This document shows, one piece after another, positions 38,101-53,100 of a stretch of DNA of 64,000 nt. A model generated the notes under the pieces. It was not told the DNA's origin. It did not search any database and saw only the letters and a list, made by a program, of their open reading frames with translations. Within the stretch, counting starts at the first letter, position 1. The number at the start of each line of letters is the position of its first letter. Origin of the DNA: Pagrus major (lineage: Eukaryota > Chordata > Actinopteri > Spariformes > Sparidae); contig NC_133235.1 in NCBI RefSeq assembly GCF_040436345.1, positions 17,508,660 through 17,572,659 of the forward strand. The letters are read 5' to 3'. The position numbers and the translations under genes were made by a program.

Positions 38101-41100
38101 GAACATGTTTTGATGCATTTTAACTCACATGACTCATCAGCTGTTTCTGCTGTGAGAGCTTGAGGAAGAAGAAAAAGGATCTGTTTTCTGCTGCTGACAT
38201 CTTCCTGGATAGTCACATAACACAAAAGGGTTAGGTCGCCCAGTTAGTGATCAGCTAGAAGGAAGCTACTGTTGTTAGTTGGCTATAGCTTTGAGTTATT
38301 TCTGACATGCTGATGAACTAGTAGCAAGGTTGAGAGATACAGAAAAAAAGAGATGTCAGAAGATACCAAAAGATAAAAATGTCAGTTTTCGGTATATTCC
38401 GTATGAGAATGTGAGAAAAATAATGTTAAATGTTGAAGCATGTTAAAGTGAAGCCAGTGAAGACTGTCAACACTGTGTGAAACAAGTCAGATTTGTTGTT
38501 GAAACAGATATTCTGACTGAAATCTTACAAAAAAATCAGTGTAGTATACAGGTTTCAGATGGAAATAAATGTTTCTACTCGAGTGTTAATCACTGATGAA
38601 ATGTTTAATTCACTGTGTCAAATAACCATGTTTTATTAAATTCTGGCTGTATGGTCAAGTTAGACATTTAGCCTTGCAGTTAGTTGTTCATCACCTGTTA
38701 TTATCAAATTGAGGACCTCCATCATCGCTACTATGTGTGTTAATCCCACTGAAAAAACGTATGTTTGTGTGTGTGTGTGTATTTCCACTTCGCAGTGTAT
38801 TTTCTATCCTCTCTGCCATCCTGCTCCTGGGCAATGTGACATACACGCTGTCAGAGGACACTGAAGTCCTGGAAGTTGGACCTGATGAAGTTTTGTCCAC
38901 ACTGTCTGACCTGCTCAAGGTAAATTCATAAAAGGAAGCGGTTGATTATAAAAGCTACCCAGTGACCTTACCTTACCTCTGCACACTGTTAAATCACCAT
39001 CTGGATTTGTCCCAAGTTCATTTCTAAGGTGGTGCCAGTTAAACAAACCCTACACTCCTGATGAAATCACATTAACTAGAAAATATTCTGACTCAGAGCA
39101 ACTCATAAAGATGAAGTGCGTCATTGCTATGCCTAAAATAGCTCTCTGTTTTGTTTGATAACATACATGTTTTAACCTGCTCTGTTTGTCAAATGCAAGG
39201 AATTAATAATGTGTGACATTATTGTAGAACTGTCCTCACACTTTGTTTTTTGTTAGGTAAAAAAGGAGCTACTAGTGAAGACTTTGACCAAGAGGAGAGT
39301 AGTGACCGCCGACGTGACCGTGGATTCACAGTACACACTACAAGAGGTAAAGAGTTAAGAGAAATGATTAAATCATTAAATATAATGAGTCTGTTGAATC
39401 ATCAAGTTGCATAACCCTCAGCTGTGTCTGATATTGTGGTCTGCATGAAATCTAAAGTGTTGTCACCTTTTTTTCATTTGAGATAAAGTAGTAATTGGCT
39501 CTGTTTGTATTTCTGTGCATTAAGGCCTCCGCAGCACGAGACTCCATGGCCAAGTCTTTATACGGCGCTCTGTTTGACTGGATCGTCCTTCACATCAACC
39601 ATGCAATGCTCAATAGACGAGACATGGAGGAGTCTGTCTCTGTAAGTCATGTGATGCACTAAAGGCTGCACTACAACAACAAAAAACTGCAATGTTGAGA
39701 GGTCTACATTAGTCAAAAGAATAAAATGTTTTCAGTGGTACTCTTCGAAACTCTTCCTTGATTTTTACTTCTACGTTGATTTAGATATAAAGTTGAATTT
39801 TATGCAAATATAACAAATGAATATCAGTTGCATTAATTTGTCATTTTCCAACTACAAGTCAGTTAGGAGATAAAGTGCTGAAAAGGGGATTATAAATGTC
39901 TGTAGATGCGTATCTAAAGTCATATTATAGCTCAATTTTCATCAAAAATTCTCTGTATGTTCAGCAGTAAATGTGCAGTCTTAATGTAGCTAATTAATTT
40001 CCTCATCATGTTTGCAGACTCTTACATGTTGCTTATGAATTTACCTATTTGTTGTTTTTATTTTTAGTGTTTGTCCATCGGCGTCCTGGATATGTTTGGA
40101 TTTGAGAACCTCCAGACAAACAGCTTTGAGCAGCTGTGTATCAACTACACCAACGAGAAACTGCAGTATTACATCAACCAGCACATCTTCAAGCTTAAGC
40201 AAGTAGGTGTTTTTCATTTCCTATTGCCTTTGTAGCGCAAAGCTCAAGGCTCACATGGTCTTACAGACAGATATATTATAGTGTTTCCTGGTGCTTTCAT
40301 TTGGTTTTATTTTCCAATTTCTGGATTATTTTTGGTATTAAGGAGTCTTAAAACATGCAGGCACTCTGGTTACTATTCTGGCTATCTAATTACATTTCAG
40401 GAAGATTATGTGTCAGAGGGCATCACCTGGCAAAACATCGACTGCTCTGACAACAGTGGCTGCATTCAGCTGATCAATGAGAAGTCGACCGGACTCTTTG
40501 ATCTGCTGGATATGGAGAGCAGGTAGGTGAATCCCATGCTGTGATATCTCACACTAAACATGTGATGATGATATGGAAAACAAGGCATTTCAAAAGCAAT
40601 TTAAATACGATATAGTGGCAGACTTAGTCGTAATCTTTTTTATAAAAGGTCTCAGGGCAAAGGAGAACAATAAATGCCAAAAAAGATTTCGTCTTTTGTA
40701 TTCAAGAAGATATTTTCTTCAGGAAAATACTGATCAAATAAATGTAATTTCAGCTAGCTTTGCAGGCAAATTGCAACTAAGAGCGGCTAGCTTAAAGATT
40801 GATGATACAGTCCAAATCATAGTTAGGATACTTGATTTTTTGTGATGTTGATGTGGCTTATTATGCAAAACTGCATACATGATCATTCCATATTTGATAT
40901 CAAACCAAACTTTCATTTTCAGTTAAAAAATGTTCTAGTTAGACAGCTGTTTTGTGTATTATAATATCATCATATCAGCAATTGATATTAAATTATGTGT
41001 GTATTGTTTTGTTTTTTTACCTTTTCTAGTACATCAATGAGTGGCTTTACCCGAGTCAGTCCTATTTTCTGTCCCAGATATCACATGCTGATATTGATAT

Positions 41101-44100
41101 TCTGTCCTTCTCTTTGTGTATCTTCAGCCTCTCTCAGGCCACAGATGAAACCCTGTTGGACAAGTTGAAGCAGCAGCATCAGGACAACCCATTCTTTGTG
41201 CCCTCTTCAGACACTGAGCTGACTTTTGTCATTCAACACTTTGCTGGGAGGGTTACTTATCACATCAAGGTGGGGTGTACTACATATATTTTCAACCATT
41301 TTTATTCTACAAAGTAAAAATAATTGTACCTTTCAAGTTCAGTAAATGTACTTTCCATCATTCGGCTGGACTGCTGTAACATAGCAATGGTCTGCAGTGG
41401 CCTTGTTAGATAAGCCACTGTGGGAAAAGCCTTGAATATCTTGGTGAACTAAGTGAATGATTAATGCTGCTCCCTCCCCTGAGAAGACTGTTGTTGCACT
41501 CTGAAGTTAAAAGTTGTGAATACATGTAATGAATGTGGAGCTCCACAGATTCCCCTTCTGTGGGATTACAGCAACAATAAAGGTATGCAACATGCCAATC
41601 ATTATTTTTCTTCTACCTCAGGATTTCCGGGAGAAAAACACAGAGCATATGCGTCCTGAAGTCGTATCACTTATGCGGAGCAGTGAGCGGGCGTTCCTGC
41701 ATCACTTGGTCGCATCGAGTCCAGAGGCACTGTTCAGATGGGGAGTCCTCCGAGCCACCATTCGCATCCTCACAGTCTTCAAGAACCTGGGACGGCAGCG
41801 GGCAGAACTGAGTAGGTCACCTAAGTTACTAATCAAGCTGCATTTTCAGCTGCATACAGCAAAAAAAACTGTGGATGTGTCTTTGCAGGACAAAATAGTC
41901 AAAGCTTATCAGGGATTCATATGTTTAACTCACATTTCTGAATGTCTGTCATCCTCCATCTCTTTAACATATATATTTTTTTAAGAAGTATTGTCATTGA
42001 TTATGGACTTGTAACAGTTGCTTCCAGAAAAGGCTCCCGAAAGTCCCTCAAAGACATGAAACAGCGTAGCAGTGCTGTGGACAGACTTTCCAGGTACATT
42101 TTCTACATTGGTGCATTTCTAGTTTGTCTTGAATCAGCTCTGTAGACGCAATTTTGACACACTATAAATAATCATCTGTAGACATGCTTGTTAAAAGACA
42201 ATATACTATTAAAATAAATAAAATACTCTATGTTGATGAAGTCCCTCTCTGACATTCACAGCAACAGCCTGACTCTGGATTTCTCCTTTGATCGCTCTGA
42301 CGAGCTGCCTTTCGATGTATTCGAAGACATCTTTGTCAATTATGAAAAAAGAAAGTAAGTGGGCTATAAGGCTTTAGTTTAAACATAACATGACGTTATT
42401 CCTCCACACATTGTATTTCCAGAGCTGTATGTTGTATGGAGCCTCATGGTGTCTGTATTTTCTTCAGGAAAACTAGAAGTGGTCGACAGAAGCAGCTGAT
42501 TCCAAAGGTAAAGTGTCACTACTGGGTGCAGGGTTGATGAAGCTTTTTATGTCATTTCAAAAGCAGGACTGCAGCATAGATGTGTTTAAATCTTTAAAGT
42601 GAAATACCATTAATTCTGTTTGTTCCATTCATCTGTCCAAGCTCCTCTTATTTTGGGAGTCAGAAAACTCACATAAGTTTTAATGTTTTACTTAACAGAA
42701 CCTCATGGATTTTCAATCCCTCCAACACACTGTTGGTCTCACCGCGCATGACCGAACCAGCAAATTTATCTTCCACCCTCAGCGGAAGGCAAAGCCCCCT
42801 ACGATTAGCGCTCAGTTTCAGGTTTGTCCTCTCCTTACTTCTGTCTCATAAAGTTCAACTTAAATTGTGACATCATGTGACATACATGTATGTGGAAATG
42901 ATTGTGTTATCTCAAATATCCATTATTTTAAAGTCATACTCACTTTTTTCAGCTTTTTACTTGGATAAGCGTAAGGCACTATGGGTTGCTGTTAAAGTCA
43001 TTCTATATTTTATCCAAATTTCAGACAGCATTTTCTGTTTTTTTCAATACTGGATATACAGTGAAACATTTTGGAGTGAAATCTTTACCAATATATTTTT
43101 GTCATATCTATGATAGAACCTGTTGTCTCTGTGATTGACTGAAAGATTGATGAAGCCTGACCCTCTCTTTATACTAACTGCCAATGTAGTATTTAAGTGG
43201 GTTTCAGACTCATGTGTCCTAGAGTGTGACGGGATTGAATTAGACAGCTATTTAACAACAAGGTCCATAAAAACATACTTGAGCTATAGCCGTAACTGTA
43301 GGTATCCACATTTTTGTTCAGTACATTACAAACTCCATATACTGTAATTTTTGTACAATATTGTAGATTACTAGTGCATGTTTGCCTTGTTAAAGGTCCC
43401 ATATGAGGCTAATTTTCATACTTTCATACTTTTATTTTGAGTGTTTACTAGAAAGTGTTTAGGCTACATACTTGTGGACTTTTAACTGACTGTGTGCTAT
43501 TATAGTAATTCAACATTAACCATCACTAATTACACTTTTGCATGTCACAGGCCTCACTAAGAAAGCTGATGGAGACAATGGAAAAAGCCGAACCTTTCTT
43601 TATTTTCTGTGTTCGCTCCAATGCTGAAAAGGTAACAACATCTTTAGATGAGAACCACAGTTTGGACTGTGTAGCACAGTTCATCACTTTGGGAATTGTT
43701 TTGTTTCCTACAGAAAGAGCTGCACTTTGATGACGAACTTGTACGACAGCAAATCAAGTACACAGGCATACTGCAGATGGTTCACATCCAGAAGTCCGGC
43801 TACAGTGCCAAATATACATTTAAGGTGGGCAATTGCATGTACATGGGTATCCCACTTAACAGTTTATTCAGGGAATTTACAAAGAAAAGGAAAACTAACT
43901 AATTTCTGTATCTGTTAATGAGTGCAAAGTTAATTTGCACTGATATCTTTCTCTTGGTGACAGGAATTTGTGGAGAAGTTCAGAATGTTGCTTCCAAAAG
44001 GAGCTACGGGAACGCCAGAGCACATAACAGCACTGTTTGAAAGGATGGAGCTGGATAAGACCACCTATCAAATAGGGAAAACCCAGGTAATTATTCTTTG

Positions 44101-47100
44101 TCGGATCTATAATATATTCCTATCCCACCATCCACCATTCTCATGTGTATCACGATAGCCAGAGGATAAAGGTAACCATTTCCTGCAATCTATTTTAAAT
44201 TCAAACATCCAACAAATGACATAACGTGCTGGAATTTTGTGAGCATCAAAATGTCTCCTGAGATGAACTGCTTTATTATCACTCTTGGGAGAACACTGTC
44301 ATGAATCAGAGAACACTGTCACTTACTAAAAAGGCATTGCAGATTTCATGCTTAACATGAAGTCATAAAAACACATAAAAGTCACATAAGAAGTAACGCA
44401 TGGTCTGAAATGTTCCACAGATGATATAGTACAAATGTTCCTGGTGGTTTCTCATCTGTAAGCCTCTCTTTCATCTACTCAGGTGTTCCTCAAGGAGAAG
44501 GAGAGGCAGCTGCTCCAAGACACTCTCAACAAAGAAGTGATGCGTCACATCATCATCCTGCAGCGCTGGTTCCGGGCCTGTCTGCTAAGGTTGCACTACC
44601 TGCAAAAGAAAGATGCCACTATGCTTATACAGGTATCATTTAAGTTAGATTTTATAGATAGCCCTCTTGGAGTGCCTTCTTAGGGTCCCAGCAAACATAA
44701 CAAATATTAGCAAAGACTTAAGTACAAATAAAGAACATGACAGCAGAGTAAATCTGACAGGACTTCTTATTTTATTTTTTTTAGAGGTGCTGGCGTGAGT
44801 TTTATGAGAAGCAAAACCGAGCTGCCACAGTGATCCAGACAGCGTGGAAGAGTTCACTGAAGAGGCCACAGCACGAGACGGAGGATGACAAGAAGACGTC
44901 CAATACCCGGCCTGGACGGGACAGGTATACATACAGTACTAATCCACCTTCACTGTTCACAATGTAGGGATAAAGTGTCACTTGAAAAGACTCTCAGAAT
45001 GATGTTTTACACTGTCAATGGCTCATTTTGCATTAGGCGTGTCTATCTGGCAGTGAATGTTGTGTTCAATGACATGTGTGCAACGGCTAGAATATAATTT
45101 AGAGACAATGTTTTGATAATAAATGTTGACACATCATGTCAAAAATGTTTTAATAAGGATCATTTGACTGATTATAAAGGAATTGGGACAAAGATATGTG
45201 CAAAGCAGGACATTTTACAAGCGAGAAATGTACTTGTCAGTGCTCTCTGCTGGCCAAATGTTATATAGCATTAACATTTCATGTTACTTAGAAGCCAATA
45301 AAACATATCTGTGATGAGCTATAATAGGTTAATTTTAGCCCAGTTTGTGTTAAGTAGTCTTAACTAAACGATGAGGTAAATCTTTCAGTTTACTGTGTGT
45401 GCATGTCAGGTAAAATTTTAATCAAAACAGATGATAAACTATTAGTACATATATGATGGAAATAGTTGATGTGATGCCAGTCTGATTTAGTGGTTCTCAC
45501 ATAACAGCTTGAAGAAAGAGTTAAAGAGGCAGCAGAAAGTGGAGCACAGCCCTGGCAGGATCCCGGAGGCTGAGCCAATCGACGGCCAGTCTGCACAGAG
45601 GGCCAGGAGCAGGGAGAAGCGAGAGGGCAGAGGGTCCCCTCCTCCTCTCAACAGACCCCTCTCCCTCCCACTGGACCCTAAAGTTGCCATAGATGATCGA
45701 GCCACCAGCCCCTCAAAGAGCCCGCTTCAGCGCTACAAAGATATGGGGGGCATCAAGCAGAAGGCTGAGAGGTGGAAGGAAAGACAGAGCGATGATTCAA
45801 GTCCAGAAATGCGGCGGCGACCAGACAGGACAGATGATTTTCAGTAAGCTTCCCTTGGTCCCAACAAGCTCCTTTAATAACGTCATAAACATCCTTTTGT
45901 GTTTCTGTTTTTCTACTCGTCATGTCTATCTCATGACCACATGTTTATATGGCAATAATTTCTGAAATTATTATGTATTATGTTTCCTTCTGCAATACAG
46001 GAAGAAAGGGAAGTCCATATCTGTTGATGAACTGTTGAAGATCAGCTCATCAGGTTCTGATAGCTCACCATCGACTAATGAGGTAAACTTTTTTTATGTT
46101 ATTGCATAATCAAAAACATTGTTGTCATTCAATCCATTCTTCTTTCTGCGTCTTCTATAGTTGTATTTAGTGTCCTGCAAAAGAATAAATGTAGGCATTG
46201 GCATTGTACTGTAGTAATGTGTATTGTAACATGACAAGTTACACGTGAATGGAGGCTCTTTACACATGAATCAAAGAAGGCCTCCCAGTTTGTGCCTCAT
46301 CACCTTTCCTGGCCCAATTAGGAGAGGGTACGTTTACGCAAGCAGCCCAAACGCAAGCGGCGCTTAGCCTACGCCCGCAGCGGTTTGATGATTAACTTTG
46401 GGGGCTCGAAGGAGAGCGAGTACTGGAGCTTTCCGCTGCCTCCCCTCAGCCCCCAAGTGCGCAGCCTGAAGAGCTCAGCTAGTAGCGTGGATGTCCGGGC
46501 CTTCAACTCCCAGGTCAAGGTACTGACCGAAGAGGCGTCTCAACCGACTGTGGCTCTCCTCTGCATGCAGGCCTTGCATGTGTATGCCCCAAATTTACTG
46601 AAAGTTGCATTGCACTGGGACTTCTTATTTCTGCCCTGCAGCCCAGAACAATAAAGAATGAGCTTTTGCTTCTGAATTTCCAAAGCTCATTCCTGATCAT
46701 TTTGTTCTTTTCTTCACCCAAATGGGCCTTAGGTCATCGGGTACGGTTCAGACTCACCACAGTCTGATGACTTGTTTTTATTCAAGTGTTTTTTGGTCAC
46801 TATAAAAATTAAAGAGAGTTTGATCTCAACTATTTTAGCTTATTGCTTCATTTTCTGATTTTTTTCTGTTTTGTAGTGCAAGTATGCTAAATACAGTTAT
46901 GAAATTAATTCAGATTCAGATACTTATCATATGCAAGACTAGATAGATTTGTGTCCTGAAAGTCATATTAATCATTTTTTTAACTGTACATGGCAACTTT
47001 TGCTGAACCTAAACTATATGGAATGTGTGAACCAAACATTAAATGAACCCATATTTAAATAATGTAAACATCACTGGGACATCATTGATTACTCATGAAA

Positions 47101-50100
47101 CTCATTATTGATGTGAATAAAATCAAACACAGTACCAATCACATCTAATAATGACTGTGGAAACATGGAAATATTATTTAAAATCTCACTGTGTGTAAAT
47201 AATAAATGTTCCTAACACATTAGGGCTGCACAGATGTTAAGTGAAATTACAAAATCCAAATCGCAGAAGCTACAATATAATAATCTTTCCCACTAATCAC
47301 CACATGAATCATATCACAATCAGTCAAAATATTCCCAATATGATTTTTTAAATCATATTGTGCAGCCCTATAACTCACTGACACAATGTTATATACAAAA
47401 CTAACTTTGCTCATACTTACCAAAGAAAAAAGGTCAAAGTTCAGTTGGTGGCTGGAGACAGTGAAGCTTTGCATGATGAGAAAAAATGGTGAAGGACTAC
47501 CTCTGCCATGCTAATATTATTTAAAAAGGTCAAAGTTCAGTTGATGGCTGGAGACAGTGAAGCTTTGCATGATGAGAAAAAATGGTGAAGGACTACCACT
47601 GCCATGCTAATATTATATTGTGTTAATGTGGTCTGGTTTGGTGGTGGAGCTGTGGTGAAGTTGCTGCAGGGGGACGTGGTGGGGAAGAAGGTCTTACTCT
47701 GTTTACTGAACTGTTTGTTTGCACGTTTTATACTTTGACTAAGAGCATGTGCATGTTTCGATACTGTTGCAGATAGCAGCAGAACCTGATGGGTCGAGGT
47801 TCAGTCTTCCAGTCAGGAGCAGCAATGAGGACTCTGGACAGCAGGGATCGAACCAATCACAACTCACAACCCCTGAAAAGTAAGACCCTTCTCTCAGTTA
47901 GAGGGAAATTGCTCAAGGTTTGACTTTTTAGGACCAAGCTTAATGTTTTTAACAATACTTGATGTATGTGATATGTTGCTGCATGTTGATGATACAGACT
48001 GTCTTTTCTACAGGGCTTGGTTTCTCACAAAGTTTTTGAGAAAGCGGAAGCCTTATTCCCCGAACAATGATTCTCCGACTCTGTCAGATAAAGCAGGTAA
48101 ACAAAAGTTTTCAAAGACATATTCCCCAAAGCAGCAACCTTAAATAAAATGTATTAATTAAAACAATGTGGATTGAATATGTACAATAGTACGCTGAATA
48201 TAGAAATATTATTAAGATTCATTGTTAATGAAATCAACCTATACATCAACAGTAGTAGATATAATGTATAAACTTTGAATTATCATGTTAGACTAATAAT
48301 GAAGCATCTCCTTTGTCTGACTGCAGTCACCTTGCCCAGATACAATCCAGATCCTTACCACATGCCAAGCCAGAACAGCGGGAGGGCCACCCGAAACCCG
48401 ACCATTCGAATCAGCCGGGCCACGCGGGTGATGCAGTGGAACGTATCTCTGGACCGTGAGATCACCGACCCCAAAGAGCTGCGAAACCTGGATGAGTTCC
48501 TCGGCAATCAGGTGAGATCATCAGCCGAGGAGAGGAATAAGTAGCACAGCAGGTTTCGAACAGGTTTTATTTCTCACACTTGGAAATCTTGACACAAATT
48601 TGGTGATACTGATTTGATACTGGTGCATTTTTTTTGTTGTTGTTGTTTTTTGCATAATCTTAAAAACATCATCATAATTATTCCTTTAAATAAAATAAAT
48701 ATTAATTCCAGTAAAATAGTTTTGGAGCGGAGTTATGATTATTGACTGTCTTATATAACCATTTACAGGTCCTAGATCGATTATTCTATCTATGTGTTTT
48801 GTAAGGCCTCAATTACGTATAAAATTTTATTGATGATTTTATTTATATTTTAAATGCACACAAAAAAGTTGATAAATCCTGTGTTCTGCATTTTCACGAT
48901 TTCTTCTTTTTCCATCTTTCTCCTCAGGTTAATGAGCTGCAAAGTAGAATAAAAGAGCTGTCACCAACAGAGAGCATCTTCCTGACAGCCACCATGCAGT
49001 TCAGAGAGACCATCAAAGGCATGTACTCATTGCAGGTCAGTTGAACATCCTTCTCTGTACAATATAACGTTTCATGTAGTAGGAAGAAGTTAGGGGGAAC
49101 AATCTTCTTCAACAAATCTCTACAATTCAGGATTATTATAAGAGCATTTTTTATACATGTGAACACAAACTGTGTGACCAACAGAAGCCCCAAATCGGCT
49201 ACAAAGATCTGATGAAGGGCTACCGCAACAAAGTGAGCACACTAGCAGGGTCCAAGCAGAAGACAGAAGTCTCTCTGGTGGTCAACTTGTTTCAGTCTGT
49301 GCTGGACGGCTTTATTAGGGGGGAGATTAAACGAGTGGAGTCTGAGCCTACCAAGGTAAGTTTGAGAATTTAATTTCAATCATCAGTCTCCAAATTACTT
49401 TCAGTTGACTTACTCATATCTCACTTCTGGCTTCTTTCAGGCCACCAAGACGGGGAAGAAGAGAAGGAGGAAAAAGGACAAATGTGTACGTTTTTAATCT
49501 TTACATGCATTGTGATTTTTTTCCATTTTATATGCAGACAGATCTTTCTAACGCCTTGTCTGCACATCTTCTCTCTACAGCCTAAAAGTCCTCTGGATCA
49601 CCTGTTCAGTACATACCAGGTGAACATTATGCAGTCATGTGACTTGTGTGGCTCCTACATCTGGGGAATGGAGAAAGCCTACATGTGCAGCGGTGAGTTC
49701 AAAGACCTGCCAGTCCACAAACTGTAACCACATTTAAAAAAACAACAAAAAAAACAAGATGGAAACCATTACATGAAACCTTTTTTAAATTGTGTTTTTA
49801 ATTTTAGCTTGCAAGTTAATATGTCACAAGAAATGTCTGAACAACATCATCACAGACTGCTCGACACGGTGTGCCAGGCAGGTAGGAACTGACATTTTAA
49901 ATACTGCAGTATGATTTAATAAGTCTAAAAACATGTATGTCAGTTTCTCAAGACACCATTTGCATACATTTCTCATTTATAGGATGACAGTGTACCAGGC
50001 TCCCTTCACTTTGGGGTCCAGGTGTGTGTCCTCACCAGTAAAGCCAACCCTGTGCCCAAAGTGGTGGAGTTGTTGCTGATGCATGTGGAGCTGAATGGCC

Positions 50101-53100
50101 TTTACACGGAGGGTATTTACCGCAAGTCAGGCTCGGCCTGTCGAGCGAGGGAGCTCCATCAGATTCTGGAGACTGGTAAGAAATTCCTCGCACACCAGCT
50201 GAAACTTTAACTGCACAAACTTTTGTCTCAGAGACCCATTAAATCCACTCAACTACAATCTGCTTGACAGATTAGAGTTCCACATGAAATTATTTTTCTT
50301 GTGTTATCAATTGGCATCATTGGTGTGGAGCAAGAACAGCCAAAGTTGATGTAATTTTCACAAACTCTAAGTTAACAAGAACTTTTTTCATTATCTGAGA
50401 GAGAGACACTTGAAATTATGCAACTGAATTGTTTTCCTTCTCTTAATTTCCCATTTTGATTCTCTCTATTTTTTCTTCATTTGTCTGTCTTAGTCTAATC
50501 TCTGTTGTTAATTTTCAGTTTTTGAAATTGTCTTTTTATTAATAGTTTAAATTGAGGAAAATAACAACTAGACAACAAGAACATTTGATAATGTGTATGC
50601 TTACACATTAAACTATAAATTCTTTATTTCTATTGTTATGATGATTCTTATATGACATCTTATATTTTAAATGTTTTTGGTGCATTGTGTTCTGTCTTGT
50701 GGCATCAGATCCTGAGGGGACATCTTTGGACAACTACCCCATCCACACCATCTCAGGTCTGGTTAAACGTTGGCTCAGAGAGCTGCCGGACCCCCTCATG
50801 ACCTTTTCCCTCTACAGTGACTTTCTGCATGCCGTCGGTGAGTAAATATTAGAAGTATTACAATATTTAAGTTTAAACCAGAAAGGTCTGATTAGCACAT
50901 ATGCATTTTTTTTGTCCCTGTAATACGCACAAACAGAATCAGTAGATTTAATTTGTTATCTTAGATTGTAAACTTAATGGAGCTCTGGAGCATTTTAAGG
51001 GTTTTGCCCAACCAACAGTCCAAATGTCAACGATATCAGGTTCACAATAATATAATTTATAGAATGAGATGATAAAATCTGACTTTTTACAAAATAATAT
51101 ATAAAACATTTTACAATTATATAAAATAAAACAAACAAAATCCCCTCATTGGAGAAGCTGACACTAGTGGGATTTTTTTTATCAGTTATCAAAATACTCA
51201 GTCAATGAACCAATCAACTAATCAATAAAATTATAATCATTTCTTCTTGTCATCCTATTTAAATTATAAAAAAAATACAGATATGGATGTTTACTATGAC
51301 AAGTTTTTGAAGTTTATTGATCTCCATGTTTGTTTGTCCTCAGAGCTGCCAGAGAGAGCTGAGAAAATAAGGGCCGTTTACCAAAAGGTTGATGAACTTC
51401 CTCCTGCCAATTACAACACGTTAGAGCGGCTCATCTTTCATCTTGTCAGGTAGGAGCGTCTCTATTAGTCTATTGTCCTGCTTCTACTTGTGTACTGCTA
51501 AAACAAAATTATTCTATTCTAATATATAGTTTGCAAAGAATCCTCCCTCCTCATAGTGATTATTTGATCCTGTTGGTTATTTGTATGTGATGAAAGTCCT
51601 CTGAGATCTTGATCTGTGTATGTTTTTAGGGTCACAAAGGAGGAAGAGCACAATAAGATGTCACCAAGTTCTCTTGCTATTGTATTTGCCCCCTGCATCC
51701 TGCGTTCACCTGATGTTGATGACCCCTTCCTTGGTATGAAGGATGTGTCCAAGACTACACAGTAAGTCATACTGCACACTCCTGTAACTCTCCACCATCT
51801 TCTGGTGGGAAGATTTTTTTATTTACTTACTTACTTATTTATCATAGTCACTAAAAAAAGTCAAAATATTGTATTTATTCCTATAGATGAGCAGCATTTT
51901 TCTGTGGGTGTATTCATCTTTGACCGTGTTGTCTGCAGGTGTGTGGAGATCCTGATCACTGAGCAGTTGAGGCGCTACAATGAGAAGATGCAGAATATCC
52001 AGGAGCTGGAATATGCAGAGGCCCTGGCTGTCAATCAGCTCAGACTAAGGAGACAAAATACGGTATTAAATTCATTGTTAAGCGTTTTTCTGATCATCTA
52101 CGTCTGCCAGTGGATATTGTTTCTGAGAAAAGTAACATTTGGGATATTAACATCCTTGCTCATTTTTCTAAATAAAATTCAAACGATCTGAAGCCAGAGT
52201 CTTCATTCATCTGCTGACAGCCAACCCCTACTCTGATTTCTGTGCAGGTTGTTGAAAAGCCCTCAGAGGTGAACGCTCCAGAGCAATTAAGTCCAGATGA
52301 AATGGAGAGGACACTCATCGATAGGATCAAGTCTATCAAGCAAGAAAAGTGAGCTGAGATTTTTTTTTCTTAATTTATTGGAGCGAAATGCACTGATAAA
52401 ATTAGTTGAAAAAATATCTTGTTTTGTTATTTTCAGGGTGAACTTGGCCTGCCGGTTACCTGACCTGGAGCAGGAGCAGTCTGACGACGACAACCTGGAC
52501 TCATCGTCGTCGATGAGCTCAGATAGCTTAGATGACCGCCTGGGGAGCATGGATTCGGAAGGTCAGTAGGGAGGTAAGGTACCTTTACCTTCCTCTGGGG
52601 TTTAAGCAAGCAGCAACTCACTGATAAAGTTAAAAATGAGGCTCAGAGAAAGAAGACACAGCACAGTAGATGATCTGATTAGAAGTTAGGCACTGAAACT
52701 ACTCCAACTCTATATCCTCTTTAACCCTATAGACCATGTGTCCTCTTGAAAATAACCAGTTCTCTTTATATCAAGTGTTGTTTATTGTTCACCAACACAG
52801 GAACTTGGGGTTGACAGTGTGTGTGTGCTCACAGAAAATATTTTTACTGTTCTGATGATTCTGATTCTGATTCCAGGAAAAGTAACCATGCGATTGAAAA
52901 CCCAGAAGCCCAACTGCCCACCTAAACCTCCTGACCTGGCGCAGAGAGTCAGGAGTCTGATGGCTCAGACAGATGATGAACGGAGAGAGTTCGCACCAGG
53001 ACAAAAGACAGATGTTACCCAATCCATGTGCTTCCTGCCCAGCCAAGACAACTCCTCCCTCACCGACAAGCCCCAGATCACGAGCAAGAGTTTAAATGGG

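Noticed and set aside
46520..46654. Extension of the myo9b exon past 46519
   Set aside because: The frame continues about 44 codons, but family similarity ends and a GT donor at 46520 joins in phase to 47773.
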